Shown: positions 52,220 through 61,663, numbered from the stretch's first letter. The stretch: DNA of 64,000 bases from Neorhizobium tomejilense (GCA_002968845.1 PVBG01000022.1:1-64000); one strand, 5' to 3'. Made by a program: numbers and translations. Notes: generated by a model from the letters alone, not told the origin.

Positions 52220-53815
52220 ATGGCACCTCGCGTTCTCGTATCCGACGAACTGTCGGAAACCGCCGTCCAGATCTTTCGCGATCGCGGCGTTGAAGTCGAT
52301 TTCCAGCCGAAGCTCGGCAAGGACAAGGAAAAGCTTGCCGAGATCATCGGCAACTATGACGGTCTTGCGATCCGTTCCGCCACAAAGGCGACCGAAAAGC
52401 TGATCGCCGCCGCGACCAATCTCAAGGTCATCGGCCGCGCCGGCATCGGCGTCGACAATGTCGATATCCCGGCCGCCTCGCGCCGCGGCATCATCGTCAT
52501 GAACACGCCGTTCGGCAACTCTATCACCACGGCCGAACACGCTATTGCCCTGATGTTCGCCGTCGCCCGCCAGCTTCCGGCAGCCGACGCGTCGACCCAG
52601 GCCGGCAAGTGGGAAAAGTCGCGCTTCATGGGCGTCGAGATCACCGGCAAAATCCTCGGCGTTATCGGCGCCGGCAATATCGGCGGCATCGTCTGCAAGA
52701 AGGCTATCGGCATCGGCATGCATGTTCTCGCCTATGACCCCTTCCTGTCGGCCGAGCGCGCCGAGGAAATGGGCGTCACCAAGGTCGAGCTCGACGAGCT
52801 GCTGGCTCAGGCCGATTTCATCACCCTGCACGTGCCGATGACCGACAAGACCCGCGGCATTCTCGGCAAGGAAGCGCTCGCCAAGACCAAGCCCGGCGTT
52901 CGCATCATCAACTGCGCCCGCGGTGGCCTCGTCGATGAGGCAGCGCTTGCCGAAGCCATCAAGTCCGGCCACGTCGCCGGCGCCGGTTTCGACGTGTTCG
53001 AAGTCGAACCCGCCACCGAAAGCCCGCTGTTTGGCCTCGATAACGTCGTCTGCACCCCGCATCTTGGCGCATCGACCACTGAAGCGCAGGAAAACGTAGC
53101 ACTTCAGGTCGCCGAGCAGATGTCGGACTACCTGATCAAGGGCGCCGTCTCGAACGCCATCAACATGCCGTCGATCACCGCGGAAGAAGCGCCGCGCCTG
53201 AAGCCGTTCATTCGTCTGGCGGACGTGCTCGGCGCCTTTGTCGGCCAGGTCACCGAGGATGCGATCAAGGAAATCGAGATCCTCTATGACGGCTCGACCG
53301 CCGGCATGAACACCAAGGCGCTGACGAGCGCGCTGCTCGCCGGCCTCATCCGCAGCCAGGTCTCCGACGTCAACATGGTTTCGGCGCCGATCATGATCAA
53401 GGAAAAGGGCATCATCCTTTCCGAAGCCAAGCGCGACAAGTCGGGCGTCTTCGACGGCTATATCAAGCTTACCGTCACCACCGACACGATGACCCGCTCG
53501 GTTGCCGGCACCGTCTTCTCCGACGGCAAGCCGCGCTTCATCCAGATCAAGGGCATCAACCTCGATGCGGATGTCGGCGCCAACATGGTCTATATCGCCA
53601 ATACCGACGTTCCCGGCATGATCGGCTTCATCGGCACGACGCTCGGCAATGCCGGCGTCAACATCGCCAACTTCCACCTCGGCCGCGACAAGGAAGGTGG
53701 CGACGCGATCGCTCTCCTTTACGTCGACGGTCCGGTTCCGGCCGACGTGCTGGCGAAGCTGACCGCCAATCCGGCAGTCCGCCAGGCCAAGCCGCTGGCG
53801 TTCAACGTCGAGTAA
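52220..53815 (+). CDS. serA: D-3-phosphoglycerate dehydrogenase
   Basis: SerA oxidises 3-phosphoglycerate to phosphohydroxypyruvate, the first step of serine synthesis. The 531 residues comprise the substrate and NAD domains (Rossmann VIGAGNIGGIVCKKA, catalytic His in CTPHLGAST), the allosteric substrate-binding domain (about 320-450), and a C-terminal ACT domain (NTDVPGMIGFIGTTLGNAGVNIANFHLGR) for serine feedback. This is the long SerA type. AGGAGG lies before ATG 52220. Confidence 0.97.
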   Translation: MAPRVLVSDELSETAVQIFRDRGVEVDFQPKLGKDKEKLAEIIGNYDGLAIRSATKATEKLIAAATNLKVIGRAGIGVDNVDIPAASRRGIIVMNTPFGNSITTAEHAIALMFAVARQLPAADASTQAGKWEKSRFMGVEITGKILGVIGAGNIGGIVCKKAIGIGMHVLAYDPFLSAERAEEMGVTKVELDELLAQADFITLHVPMTDKTRGILGKEALAKTKPGVRIINCARGGLVDEAALAEAIKSGHVAGAGFDVFEVEPATESPLFGLDNVVCTPHLGASTTEAQENVALQVAEQMSDYLIKGAVSNAINMPSITAEEAPRLKPFIRLADVLGAFVGQVTEDAIKEIEILYDGSTAGMNTKALTSALLAGLIRSQVSDVNMVSAPIMIKEKGIILSEAKRDKSGVFDGYIKLTVTTDTMTRSVAGTVFSDGKPRFIQIKGINLDADVGANMVYIANTDVPGMIGFIGTTLGNAGVNIANFHLGRDKEGGDAIALLYVDGPVPADVLAKLTANPAVRQAKPLAFNVE

Positions 53816-53870
53816 CAATCACCGAAGCTGCTCAAGCCCGTTGTGGTCGTGAGAGTTTTCCGAAAAATAC

Positions 53871-53910
53871 GAAGGCCTCCGGCGAAACCGCCGGAGGCCT
53901 TCGTCATTTT
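53871..53910 (+). terminator. serA terminator
   Basis: GAAGGCCTCCGGCG (53871-53884) pairs with CGCCGGAGGCCTTC (53889-53902), loop aaac, then GTCATTTT. A 14-bp perfect stem shared with the convergent gene at 53909. Confidence 0.85.
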
Positions 53911-54862
53911 ATCCGTCCGACGTATCCGGCATGTCGGAAAGCTCGATGCCATGGGTATCGAACCACCATTCGGGGCTCATGCCGGGATGCCTTTCCCGCA
54001 GGTGGAGATATCTGGCCCGAAGGCGATCCTGGCGCTCGCCCTCCTCGATGAAGAAGGGATGGTCGAGCGTCCCGCCCATCCGATGCAAGCGGCGGAGCAG
54101 TTTGCGCAGGACGTAACCCTGCTCCTTGTTTCCTGGCCGATAGCCGCTTTCGATGATCTTCATGATCGCGCCACTCAGCGTTTCGAGCACATCCTCCGGC
54201 GGCGTGCCGTTGATGAGCATGTCGAGACGATCGGCACCGAAGCCGACATCGATGCAAGTTCCAAGTGGATTGACGATATTTCCGATCTCCACCCCGTCCT
54301 TATAGAACTCGGTACTGTATCCGGTGATGCTGCCATCGCTCCACGTGCATTCCGGATCCGGGACGATCGGCATGCGGCCGCCGTAAAGCGGCGCCCATTC
54401 GGCCAGGCGGTCCGGATGAATGGTGACGTGATCCGGCACAAGATCGAGGGTCGCCAAGAACTCGAGCCAGAAATCGATGGCACCGGCAACGCTCATCTCC
54501 CGGAAGGAGAAGAGCCCGAGCATGGTGAAGTGAAGGAAGTGGGTTCCGTCCCCGATTTCGTCCAGATCGCCCAGGCGCAGGCATGCCTGGCTGTTTGCGA
54601 CGGTTCCCCTGTGGCAGGGATCGGAGAAGAGGGGTTTGTACTGCTGCATGCCAGCGCTGCAGAAGAGCGTGGTGGCGTCGTGCGGCCTTACGGATTCGAT
54701 GCGTGTGAAATCGATGCCCTTTGAAAGGCAGAAGTCTTGATAGTGCCGGATCAGGCGTCCCGCAGTGTCATAGGCAACCTCCTTTGCGTGTATGTGCCTC
54801 ACCAAGAGGTAATGCCATTTGCAATGCCGCGCAACGTGTTTTGCAGGATCATCTTTCGGCAT
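53909..54862 (-). CDS. Stand-alone alanyl-tRNA synthetase-like catalytic core
   Basis: The 317-residue protein resembles only the class II catalytic part of AlaRS: LFCSAGMQQYKPLFSD, NSQACLRLGDLDEIG, HFTMLGLFSFREM, a motif-3-like CIDVGFGADRLDM, and GNKEQGYVLRKLLRRL from the helical tRNA-binding domain. Editing and C-Ala domains are absent and full AlaRS is about 880 residues, so this is a paralog, not the housekeeping enzyme. It may load an amino acid onto a small molecule, carrier or tRNA in a specialised pathway. Start is uncertain: a strong AAGGAGG at 54778-54784 precedes an out-of-frame ATG at 54771, near where AlaRS homology begins. Confidence 0.75.
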   Translation of the reverse strand: MPKDDPAKHVARHCKWHYLLVRHIHAKEVAYDTAGRLIRHYQDFCLSKGIDFTRIESVRPHDATTLFCSAGMQQYKPLFSDPCHRGTVANSQACLRLGDLDEIGDGTHFLHFTMLGLFSFREMSVAGAIDFWLEFLATLDLVPDHVTIHPDRLAEWAPLYGGRMPIVPDPECTWSDGSITGYSTEFYKDGVEIGNIVNPLGTCIDVGFGADRLDMLINGTPPEDVLETLSGAIMKIIESGYRPGNKEQGYVLRKLLRRLHRMGGTLDHPFFIEEGERQDRLRARYLHLRERHPGMSPEWWFDTHGIELSDMPDTSDG

Positions 54863-55021
54863 AGAGGCACTGCGCCTGGTTGTATTTTGAGCGCTTGGCT
54901 CTCGTTTCAAACTCCGTTATCTACTTCGACGGGAAAAATGGAGGATGGGCCTAAAATCCAGATGGCCGCCTCTCTATATAAACGGGAATACCGCGCTTGA
55001 GCGGTTTATGAGGAGAAAACG

Positions 55022-56083
55022 ATGTTATCCAACCTTCGGCGTTTCAAGAACCTGTTCGCGATCATGGCGATCGGAATGGCGGTTTCCTTGACCGCCGTGG
55101 ACATGGCTGAGGCGCGCCGCGCCAGCGGTGGCTTCGGCAGCCGCGGCACGCGCACATTCTCGGCTCCGGCGACCACCAATACCGCGCCCACGGCGCCGAC
55201 CGGCATCAACCGGTCGATGACGCCCAATACGCAGCAGAACGCCACGACGCCGCAGAACGGCCTTGGCCAGCAGGCGGCGCAGCAGCCCCGTCGCGGCCTC
55301 TTCGGTGGTATGTTCGGCGGCCTGCTCGGCGGTCTCGCTCTCGGCGGCCTGATCGGCATGTTCATGGGCACCGGTTTCGGTGGCATGGCCGGCATGCTCG
55401 GCATGCTGCTGCAGATCGCGCTGATCGGCGGCCTCGCCATGCTGGCTTTCCGTTGGTTCGCGCGCCGTCAGCAGACGGCAGGCGGCCCGACAGGCGGGGT
55501 GAATGCAGGCGGGGCGAATGCAGGCTTTGGCCAGCCGCGCAACGCCTATGAGGCGCCAAGCCAGAATACCTCGTCCTTCCAGATTCCGAAGATCGGATCG
55601 CTGGGCGGCGGTGGTCAGGGTGGTTTCGGAGGCGGTTCCAACGCCGCTCCGCGCCAGGCCGGACCCGAGACCGACGAAATCGGCATCACCAACCGCGACC
55701 TCGACCAATTCGAGAAGCTGCTGACCAACGTCCAGTCTGCCTATGGCGAGGAAGACTATGCCAAGCTCCGTAGCCTCACGACGCCGGAAGCGATGTCCTA
55801 CCTGGCCGAGGAACTCGGTGAGAACGCCACCAACGGCGTCAAGAACGAGGTGAAGGACGTCAAGCTGCTGCAGGGCGACCTGGCGGAAGCCTGGCGTGAA
55901 AACGGCCAGGACTACGCGACCGTCGCGATGCGTTACTCCAGCGTCGACTACATGAAGGACCGCAATACCGGCGCAGTCGCCGAAGGCGACCCGAACGCGG
56001 TAACCGAAACCGTCGAAGTCTGGACCTTCGTGCGCAAGCCTGCCACGGACTGGAAGCTCTCCGCGATCCAGGCAGCCGCCTAA
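55022..56083 (+). CDS. Tim44-like domain membrane protein
   Basis: The 353-residue protein has an N-terminal signal or anchor segment (about 8-28), a Gly/Gln/Asn-rich region, and a Gly-rich hydrophobic stretch GGLLGGLALGGLIGMF to LLQIALIGGLAMLAFRW (about 95-148, two TM helices). A C-terminal Tim44-like domain follows (about 225-350: DLDQFEKLLTNVQSAYGEEDYAKLRSLTTPEAM). In mitochondria Tim44 domains help import; in bacteria the function is not established. Convergent with DUF1810, overlapping by 4 bp. Confidence 0.88.
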   Translation: MLSNLRRFKNLFAIMAIGMAVSLTAVDMAEARRASGGFGSRGTRTFSAPATTNTAPTAPTGINRSMTPNTQQNATTPQNGLGQQAAQQPRRGLFGGMFGGLLGGLALGGLIGMFMGTGFGGMAGMLGMLLQIALIGGLAMLAFRWFARRQQTAGGPTGGVNAGGANAGFGQPRNAYEAPSQNTSSFQIPKIGSLGGGGQGGFGGGSNAAPRQAGPETDEIGITNRDLDQFEKLLTNVQSAYGEEDYAKLRSLTTPEAMSYLAEELGENATNGVKNEVKDVKLLQGDLAEAWRENGQDYATVAMRYSSVDYMKDRNTGAVAEGDPNAVTETVEVWTFVRKPATDWKLSAIQAAA

Positions 56084-56499
56084 CTTCGAAGCAGCGCGAT
56101 GGTCTTTTCATCGCGCTCGCCGTCAAAGAACAGTTCAAGGGCTCGCTCGAAAGGCGAGCCCTTTTTGCTGACGGCCTCGAACAGCGTCATCGAACTCTTG
56201 AACTTGATGTCGTCCGGCGAACCGAGGATGGCGTGCGCCGAAAGGTCCGAATGGGAGAGCATCGCCACGGTGCATTCGGTAAGCCGGGGCCCGAGCAGGG
56301 GGTGTTTGAGATAGGCTGTCGCCTCTGCCTTCGAGCCGATCGCGAAGCGCTGGGACATGATCGAGAAGCCAAGCCCCTCCACCTGCGGGAAGATGTACCA
56401 CATCCAGTGGGAGCGCTTTTTGCCATCGCGGAGCTCGCCGATGACGCGCCCATAGACCGGCGCTTGCGCGTCGACAAAGCGCATGAGGTCGAATTGCAT
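56080..56499 (-). CDS. DUF1810 family protein
   Basis: The 139-residue protein shows RFVDAQAPVYGRVIGELRDGKKRSHWMWYIFPQVEGLG, then SQRFAIGSKAEATAYLKHPLLGPRLTEC and ILGSPDDIKFKSSMTLFEAV, the complete DUF1810 (calpastatin-like) pattern. Function is unknown; it may be a small cytosolic binding protein. ATG 56499 begins the domain; the upstream extension does not look coding. Confidence 0.88.
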   Translation of the reverse strand: MQFDLMRFVDAQAPVYGRVIGELRDGKKRSHWMWYIFPQVEGLGFSIMSQRFAIGSKAEATAYLKHPLLGPRLTECTVAMLSHSDLSAHAILGSPDDIKFKSSMTLFEAVSKKGSPFERALELFFDGERDEKTIALLRS

Positions 56500-56618
56500 T
56501 GTCTTTCCGTCCCTGTCGCCCTGTTGCCACAAATCACCCCGCGGCCAGAAGACTCCCAAATCATGAAATTTTTGCGGCCGCTCTTTCCGATGCTGCATCG
56601 CACCCTAGCTGAGGGGGC

Positions 56619-57740
56619 ATGGAACGCTTCATTCAGGAATTCCGGAATGATACCGCTTGGCTGCCGGACTGGCTCGTCAGCTGCGGTGTCATGGCCGTCG
56701 CATTTCTGATCGGCCTTGCGATCCAGCGCTTCGGATTTCGCTTTCTGACGCGGCTGGTCGAGAACAGGGACCTGTTCTGGCGGTCGCTGGTGTCGCGTAC
56801 GCGGCGGCCGATGCGGCTGGCGATCCTCACCTGGACGCTGTCGCTCGGCGCGACCATTGCCCCGCTGAGTGCCGGGCAGGGGGACGTGATACGTCACCTG
56901 CTGCTGCTCGGCTTCATCGTCGTCGTCGGCTGGATGGCAAAGATCGCCCTGCATGTGTGGATGATCGTCTATCTGCGCCGCTTCAAGCTCGATGCGGAAG
57001 ACAATCTGCTCGCCCGCACGCATGTCACCCAATCGCGGATCGCCGAACGGATCGCGAGCGTCATGATCGTGGCGATCACCATCGCCGCGATGCTGATGAC
57101 CTTCCCGGCGGTGCAGCAATACGGCGTCAGCCTGCTCGCCTCCGCCGGCGTGGCGGGCGTCGTGCTCGGCCTTGCGCTGCAGCCGGTGTTGAAGAACCTC
57201 TTCGCCGGCATCCAGCTTGCGATCACCCAGCCGATCCGCATCGACGACGCGCTGATCGTCGAGGGCGAGTGGGGCAATGTCGAGGAGATCACCTCCACCT
57301 CTGTGGTGGTGAAGCTGTGGGACTGGAGGCGGATGATCCTGCCGCTCAGCTATTTCATCGAGAAGCCGTTCCAGAACTGGACGCGCGACAGTTCGGAGCT
57401 GATCGGCACGGTGATGATCTATCTCGACTATTCGGTTCCGGTGAATGCGGTCCGTCGCAAGGTCGAGGAGATCGCCGCAACGTCAAAGCTCTGGGACAAG
57501 CGGGTGGTGGCTGTGCAGGTGACGGATTTCAGGGAGAACGTCATGGAGATCCGCATCCTCGTCTCGGCCTCCAATGCCCCGCGAACCTTCGACCTCAGAT
57601 GCGAGGTGCGCGAAAAGATCATCGACTTCATCCAGCGCGAATATCCGGCAAGCCTGCCGCGGGTGCGGGCGGAGGGCGCCGCCAGCGGCGTCAGGACGGC
57701 TGCCGGCAAGGTCGTACGGCATGGGGCGCTGCAATCTTGA
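56619..57740 (+). CDS. MscS-type mechanosensitive channel
   Basis: The 373-residue protein has N-terminal TM helices (about 17-40, 65-85, 95-118, 145-165) and a pore-lining helix with Gly/Ala repeats (SLLASAGVAGVVLGLALQPVLKNLFAG). The beta domain follows (RIDDALIVEGEWGNVEEITSTSVVVKLWDWRRMILPLSYF) and then the alpha/beta vestibule. It would release solutes on osmotic downshift. It starts 34 bp from the divergent-looking DUF1810 region. Confidence 0.93.
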   Translation: MERFIQEFRNDTAWLPDWLVSCGVMAVAFLIGLAIQRFGFRFLTRLVENRDLFWRSLVSRTRRPMRLAILTWTLSLGATIAPLSAGQGDVIRHLLLLGFIVVVGWMAKIALHVWMIVYLRRFKLDAEDNLLARTHVTQSRIAERIASVMIVAITIAAMLMTFPAVQQYGVSLLASAGVAGVVLGLALQPVLKNLFAGIQLAITQPIRIDDALIVEGEWGNVEEITSTSVVVKLWDWRRMILPLSYFIEKPFQNWTRDSSELIGTVMIYLDYSVPVNAVRRKVEEIAATSKLWDKRVVAVQVTDFRENVMEIRILVSASNAPRTFDLRCEVREKIIDFIQREYPASLPRVRAEGAASGVRTAAGKVVRHGALQS

Positions 57741-57846
57741 TGCCCGGCCTCCCGGCTTCGGACAGGCTGCTTTTCGGGGCGCTGAACCCCGGCGGGACAG
57801 CCCCAAGTGTTTTACAAAACAATCCCATGTGCATAGACAGTCGACC

Positions 57847-58233
57847 ATGCAAACCTCCACTGGGTCGACCGCATTGAACACCGAAGCAAAGCCGATATGC
57901 GCCGTCCTTGTCCATGTCGCGGATGTTGCACGGGCATTGGACTGGTATCAGGCCGCTTTCCCGCAATCGGTGCGGCGTCATCTTGAGGCTTTCGAATTTC
58001 AGTTCCTCGATATCGGCGGGATCTGCCTCGAGATCGTGGCGGCTGACGAGAAGGTGGGAAGCGGCGCTAGCGGGTCCGTCGTCTATTGGCAGGTCGCTGA
58101 TCTCTATGCGGCGGTCGAGCATTTCACCGCTATCGGCGCGACGCTTTATCGGGGACCGATCGACATCCAGAACGGCCTGCGCATGTGTCAGGTCCGCGAT
58201 CCATGGGGAAACTGCATCGGTCTTCGCGGCTGA
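57847..58233 (+). CDS. VOC (glyoxalase-like) family protein
   Basis: The 128-residue protein shows ICAVLVHVADVARALDWYQAAFPQ and the C-terminal strand VRDPWGNCIGLRG, the beta-alpha-beta-beta-beta unit of the vicinal oxygen chelate fold. Substrate is unknown; possibilities are glyoxalase, dioxygenase or antibiotic-binding roles. ATG 57847 is the only start that leaves the first strand intact. It precedes mnmA by 172 bp. Confidence 0.85.
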   Translation: MQTSTGSTALNTEAKPICAVLVHVADVARALDWYQAAFPQSVRRHLEAFEFQFLDIGGICLEIVAADEKVGSGASGSVVYWQVADLYAAVEHFTAIGATLYRGPIDIQNGLRMCQVRDPWGNCIGLRG

Positions 58234-58405
58234 GGCCTTGTCCGTTCCTGCACGCGCGCACCTGCGATTCGTGCTCCTCCTTGCGCAGGCCGCAAATCCT
58301 TTCTATATCCGGCAAGAATTGCCTCCGACGGCCGATCCCGCCGCAGGCCCTGAACATGTCGCCCCCCATCACGGACCGGCGCTTGAGAGACCGAGAGAGT
58401 TACTC

Positions 58406-59602
58406 GTGAATACGCTGGATTTTGACAAGAGGCCGGAAGACACACGTGTTGTCGTTGCCATGTCAGGGGGAGTGGATTCCTCCGTCGTCGCAGGTCTGCT
58501 CAAACGCCAGGGTTACGACGTGCTCGGCATCACGCTGCAGCTTTACGACCATGGCGCGGCCGTCCACCGCGCCGGCTCGTGCTGCGCCGGCCAGGACATC
58601 GACGATGCGCGGCGTGTTTCCGAAACGCTCGGCATTCCCCATTACGTGCTCGATTACGAAAAGCGTTTTCGCGAGACGGTGATCAACCCGTTCGCGGAAG
58701 CCTATGCGATGGGCGAAACGCCGATCCCTTGCGTTGCCTGCAACCAGACGGTCAAGTTCGCCGATCTGCTGGCGACCGCCAAGGACCTCGGTGCCGATGC
58801 GCTGGCGACCGGCCACTATATCCGCTCCTCCGCCAATCCGTCGCCGGGCAATCCGAACCGCCGCGCGCTGTTTCGCCCGATCGACAGCGATCGCGACCAG
58901 AGCTGGTTCCTGTTTGCGACGACCCAGGAGCAGATCGACTACCTGCGCTTCCCGCTCGGCGGCATGTCGAAGGCGCAGGTGCGCGAGCTTGCCGAGGAGA
59001 TGGGCCTCGTGGTCGCCAAGAAGGCCGACAGCCAGGACATCTGTTTCGTGCCACAGGGCAAATACGCCGACATTATCAACAAGGTTAAGCCGAACGCGGC
59101 GCTCGCCGGCGATATCGTGCATATGGACGGGCGCGTGCTCGGCCGCCACGAGGGCATCGTGCATTATACGATCGGCCAGCGCCGCGGTATCGGCATCGCT
59201 ACCGGCGAGCCGCTCTACGTCGTTTATCTCGATGCCCGCTCGCGCCGGGTGATCGTTGGGCCGAAGGAAGCGCTCGATACCCACCGCGTCTACCTGCGCG
59301 ACGTCAACTGGATCGGCGATGGGGCGCTAGGCGAGGACGCGAAGGGCGGGTTCGCCTGTTTCGCCAAGGTGCGCTCGACACGCCCGCCGACGCCGGCGGT
59401 CCTCCATTCCGACAACCAGGGCGTCTATGTGGATCTGGCGATCGGCGAGGCCGGTGTCGCGCCAGGCCAGGCGTGTGTGCTCTATTCGGCCGAAGGTGCG
59501 GATGCGCGCGTCTATGGCGGCGGTTTCATCGAGCGTTCGGAACGCGCAGCCGAGGCCGAAATCGCTCTGAAGGCCCTGCTTTCGACGCCGGTCGCGGCCT
59601 GA
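58406..59602 (+). CDS. mnmA: tRNA-specific 2-thiouridylase MnmA
   Basis: MnmA thiolates U34 of tRNA Lys, Glu and Gln using ATP and sulfur relayed by IscS. The 398 residues have the PP-loop AMSGGVDSSVVAGLL (about 20), the catalytic Cys in PIPCVACNQ (about 115), the second Cys in DSQDICFVPQG, and GQRRGIGIATGEPLYV. GTG 58406 is chosen for spacing to GAGAGAG and because longer frames run into the VOC gene. It lies close to a tRNA gene. Confidence 0.94.
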   Translation: MNTLDFDKRPEDTRVVVAMSGGVDSSVVAGLLKRQGYDVLGITLQLYDHGAAVHRAGSCCAGQDIDDARRVSETLGIPHYVLDYEKRFRETVINPFAEAYAMGETPIPCVACNQTVKFADLLATAKDLGADALATGHYIRSSANPSPGNPNRRALFRPIDSDRDQSWFLFATTQEQIDYLRFPLGGMSKAQVRELAEEMGLVVAKKADSQDICFVPQGKYADIINKVKPNAALAGDIVHMDGRVLGRHEGIVHYTIGQRRGIGIATGEPLYVVYLDARSRRVIVGPKEALDTHRVYLRDVNWIGDGALGEDAKGGFACFAKVRSTRPPTPAVLHSDNQGVYVDLAIGEAGVAPGQACVLYSAEGADARVYGGGFIERSERAAEAEIALKALLSTPVAA

Positions 59603-59657
59603 AACCGGCACTTGCCGGGGCTGACGAAATTGCCGCCGGTTTTTGCCCAAACCCTGC

Positions 59658-59686
59658 TTGACACTTTGGTGACGGGGGACTTATAA
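59658..59686 (+). promoter_or_regulatory. tRNA-Met promoter
   Basis: TTGACA (59658-59663) and TTATAA (59681-59686) are separated by 17 bp, close to consensus; the transcript would start near 59693, 45 bp before the tRNA. A GC-rich discriminator is typical of stable RNA genes. Confidence 0.75.
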
Positions 59687-59737
59687 GCCGCACGACCAAA
59701 GCGGAACCGGCCACGCCGGAACTTCCGCAGTCCCTGT

Positions 59738-59814
59738 GGCGGGGTAGCTCAGTTGGTGAGAGCGCAGGATTCATAACCCTGAGGTCGGCAGTTCAATTCT
59801 GCCTCCCGCTACCA
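59738..59814 (+). tRNA. tRNA-Met (anticodon CAT)
   Basis: This 77-base gene has the acceptor stem GGCGGGG, D-arm AGCTCAGTTGGTGAGAGC, anticodon loop TTCATAA (CAT), T-arm GGCAG-TTCAATT-CTGCC and an encoded CCA end. It lacks the features of initiator tRNA, so it is probably elongator Met; an Ile tRNA read by lysidine (TilS substrate) is a less likely alternative. It sits downstream of mnmA. Confidence 0.93.
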
Positions 59815-59878
59815 TTCAATCTCATGGCATAACCTGAAACGGTCTCTCACGCTGGCAGAAGCTCGAGCCATGACGTGT

Positions 59879-60481
59879 TCAGGGACCAGCTTGGCCGAGC
59901 TGCGGGGCGGTGCCCAGTTTCAACAGAGCCATGAACAAACGGATGCCGCCCTCAAACTCCGGCCCGGCGCCGCGTGTGTGCTTGATCCCATCCATCGCCG
60001 CGACAACCAGTGCGGCCAGCTCCGTGGGTTGAGTCTGCAGGGTGGCGAGGTCGATCTCCCGGGTTTTCTCGGCTTCGCTCAGCGCCTTGATCAGCAGGTC
60101 CAGCAGCCTTGCCCGCGCCTCCAGCGCAATGTCGGGTGCCAGTTCGGTGCTGGCGGCAAAAAGCTCTTCGGCATTGTGACCGCCCCCGAATGGCGTGATC
60201 AGGCCTTCCTGAAAGGCGCGTATGGCGGCCGTTATGCGGTCGAAGATGCTGCCGGAGCGGTCGAGTGCCGCCTTGACGTTGTTCATCGTACTGAGATGCT
60301 CGCGCTTCGACCCGGCCCGAAAGAGTTCTTCCTTGCTGTTGAAGCAGAGATAGAGCGAGGCCCGCGATATCTTCGCCGCACGGGCAATATCGGCCATGGT
60401 CGTCTTTCGAAATCCGAAACGGACGAAGACGGGCAGGGCGGCGTCGAGAATCAGGTCTGTCTTGGAAGCGGTTTCGTTCAT
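59879..60481 (-). CDS. TetR/AcrR-family repressor
   Basis: The 200-residue protein has an N-terminal HTH in KTDLILDAALPVFVRFGFRKTTMADIARAAKISRASLYLCFNSKEELF, then a helical ligand domain (about 70-195). It is divergent from the NTF2-like gene with about 170 bp between, so that gene is the likely target. The ligand is unknown. Confidence 0.92.
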   Translation of the reverse strand: MNETASKTDLILDAALPVFVRFGFRKTTMADIARAAKISRASLYLCFNSKEELFRAGSKREHLSTMNNVKAALDRSGSIFDRITAAIRAFQEGLITPFGGGHNAEELFAASTELAPDIALEARARLLDLLIKALSEAEKTREIDLATLQTQPTELAALVVAAMDGIKHTRGAGPEFEGGIRLFMALLKLGTAPQLGQAGP

Positions 60482-60654
60482 CTGGACATATTGACACTCG
60501 GCGTCTTATTGGTCAAAAGACGATTAGACATTTTTGATCCATATGTCTATTTGAGGTGGCGCCCGACTGATCGGGGGTCTATCTGCCGCAGGTTTGGCTG
60601 GAACGCCCTCGGCCGCCGCCGAAGCCTGCTTGTCCTGAAAAACTGGAGACGCCC

Positions 60655-61056
60655 GTGACTCGCGACATTGCTACCGAAGAAAACCGAATCCGCCAGACCG
60701 AACGGGCAAGGCTAAGCACCCTGGTCAGCGGCGACGTGGCAGCGGCGGAAGTCTATCACGCGGCGGATTTCCAGCTGATCACGCCGATCGGCGCCGTTCT
60801 GTCGCGGGATCAATATCTCGGCGCGATCGCGTCCGGACACATCAAATATCTCACCTGGGAACCGGAGGAAATCGCTGTCCGTCTTTACGGCCCTGCGGCC
60901 GTCATCCGCTACCGAGCTCGGCTGGCCGTCGTTTTCGGCGGGCACCATGTGCCCCTCAGCGGCTATTGGCATACCGACAGCTACGAATATCGCGACGATC
61001 TCTGGGTTGCCGTATGGTCGCAGGCGACTGCCATCAGTCACGGCAGTCCCGAATAA
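60655..61056 (+). CDS. NTF2-like (nuclear transport factor 2 family) protein
   Basis: The 133-residue protein fits the DUF4440/SnoaL-like cone fold: VSGDVAAAEVYHAADFQLITPIGAVLSRDQYLGAIASG, then PAAVIRYRARLAVVF and DDLWVAVWSQAT. Such proteins act as isomerases, ketosteroid-type enzymes or binding proteins; no active-site motif is decisive here. The GTG at 60655 follows a weak ribosome site. It is divergent from the TetR gene. Confidence 0.8.
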   Translation: MTRDIATEENRIRQTERARLSTLVSGDVAAAEVYHAADFQLITPIGAVLSRDQYLGAIASGHIKYLTWEPEEIAVRLYGPAAVIRYRARLAVVFGGHHVPLSGYWHTDSYEYRDDLWVAVWSQATAISHGSPE

Positions 61057-61111
61057 CCCGCACGGTCAAAGGCAACGAAGCTCTCGGGTGACGCGCAGCT
61101 TCGTCTCATTG

Positions 61112-61663
61112 TCAGTTGAGCGGAGCAACGGTTGTCTCCTGAACGCCATATCCAGATCCTTCGAGCAGCATCCGCTTTCGCCATGCTTTGGGAGCTATTC
61201 CGTAAAGACGGCGGAAGCTGTTGGTAAGATGCGCCTGGTCGGTCATGCCGCATTCCAGGGCGATCTGGCAGAGAGGTTCATCCGTGCCCGCCATCATCCG
61301 ACAGGCCATTTCCATCCGCCTGCGGGTGACGTATTTGTGCGGCGTCTCGCCAAGGCTTGCCTTGAAGGCCCGCTGGAAATGGCCGCTGCTCAGATTGCAG
61401 AGACCGGCCAGGGCCTCGACGCGGATTGTCGAGCGGAGGTACAGGTCGACATAGGCCTGCACATTGCGCATTTGCCACGGGGCCAGGCCGCCAACGGCGA
61501 TTTGACGGAGGTTGGGGTCCGGTCCGGACTGGTCGGGATTTCGGGGGGCCTGTCCGGCGACAAGTCCTTCGAGGTCGATCTCCGACGCCCGATATCTTGA
61601 AACATCAGTGCGCTTTGCGGAAGGGTCGGCAGGCGGGGTCTGCGCGGACTGTGGGATCTGCAT
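61112..61663 (-). CDS. AraC-family transcription regulator
   Basis: The 183-residue protein is short for AraC (usual 250-300). After a ~60-residue, Pro/Asp-rich N-terminus it has the double HTH: VEALAGLCNLSSGHFQRAFKASLGETPHKYVTRRRMEMA and IALECGMTDQAHLTNSFRRLYGIAPKAWRK. No ligand domain is visible, so it may act without an inducer or bind a partner. Target genes are unknown; it does not sit in an obvious operon. Confidence 0.88.
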   Translation of the reverse strand: MQIPQSAQTPPADPSAKRTDVSRYRASEIDLEGLVAGQAPRNPDQSGPDPNLRQIAVGGLAPWQMRNVQAYVDLYLRSTIRVEALAGLCNLSSGHFQRAFKASLGETPHKYVTRRRMEMACRMMAGTDEPLCQIALECGMTDQAHLTNSFRRLYGIAPKAWRKRMLLEGSGYGVQETTVAPLN

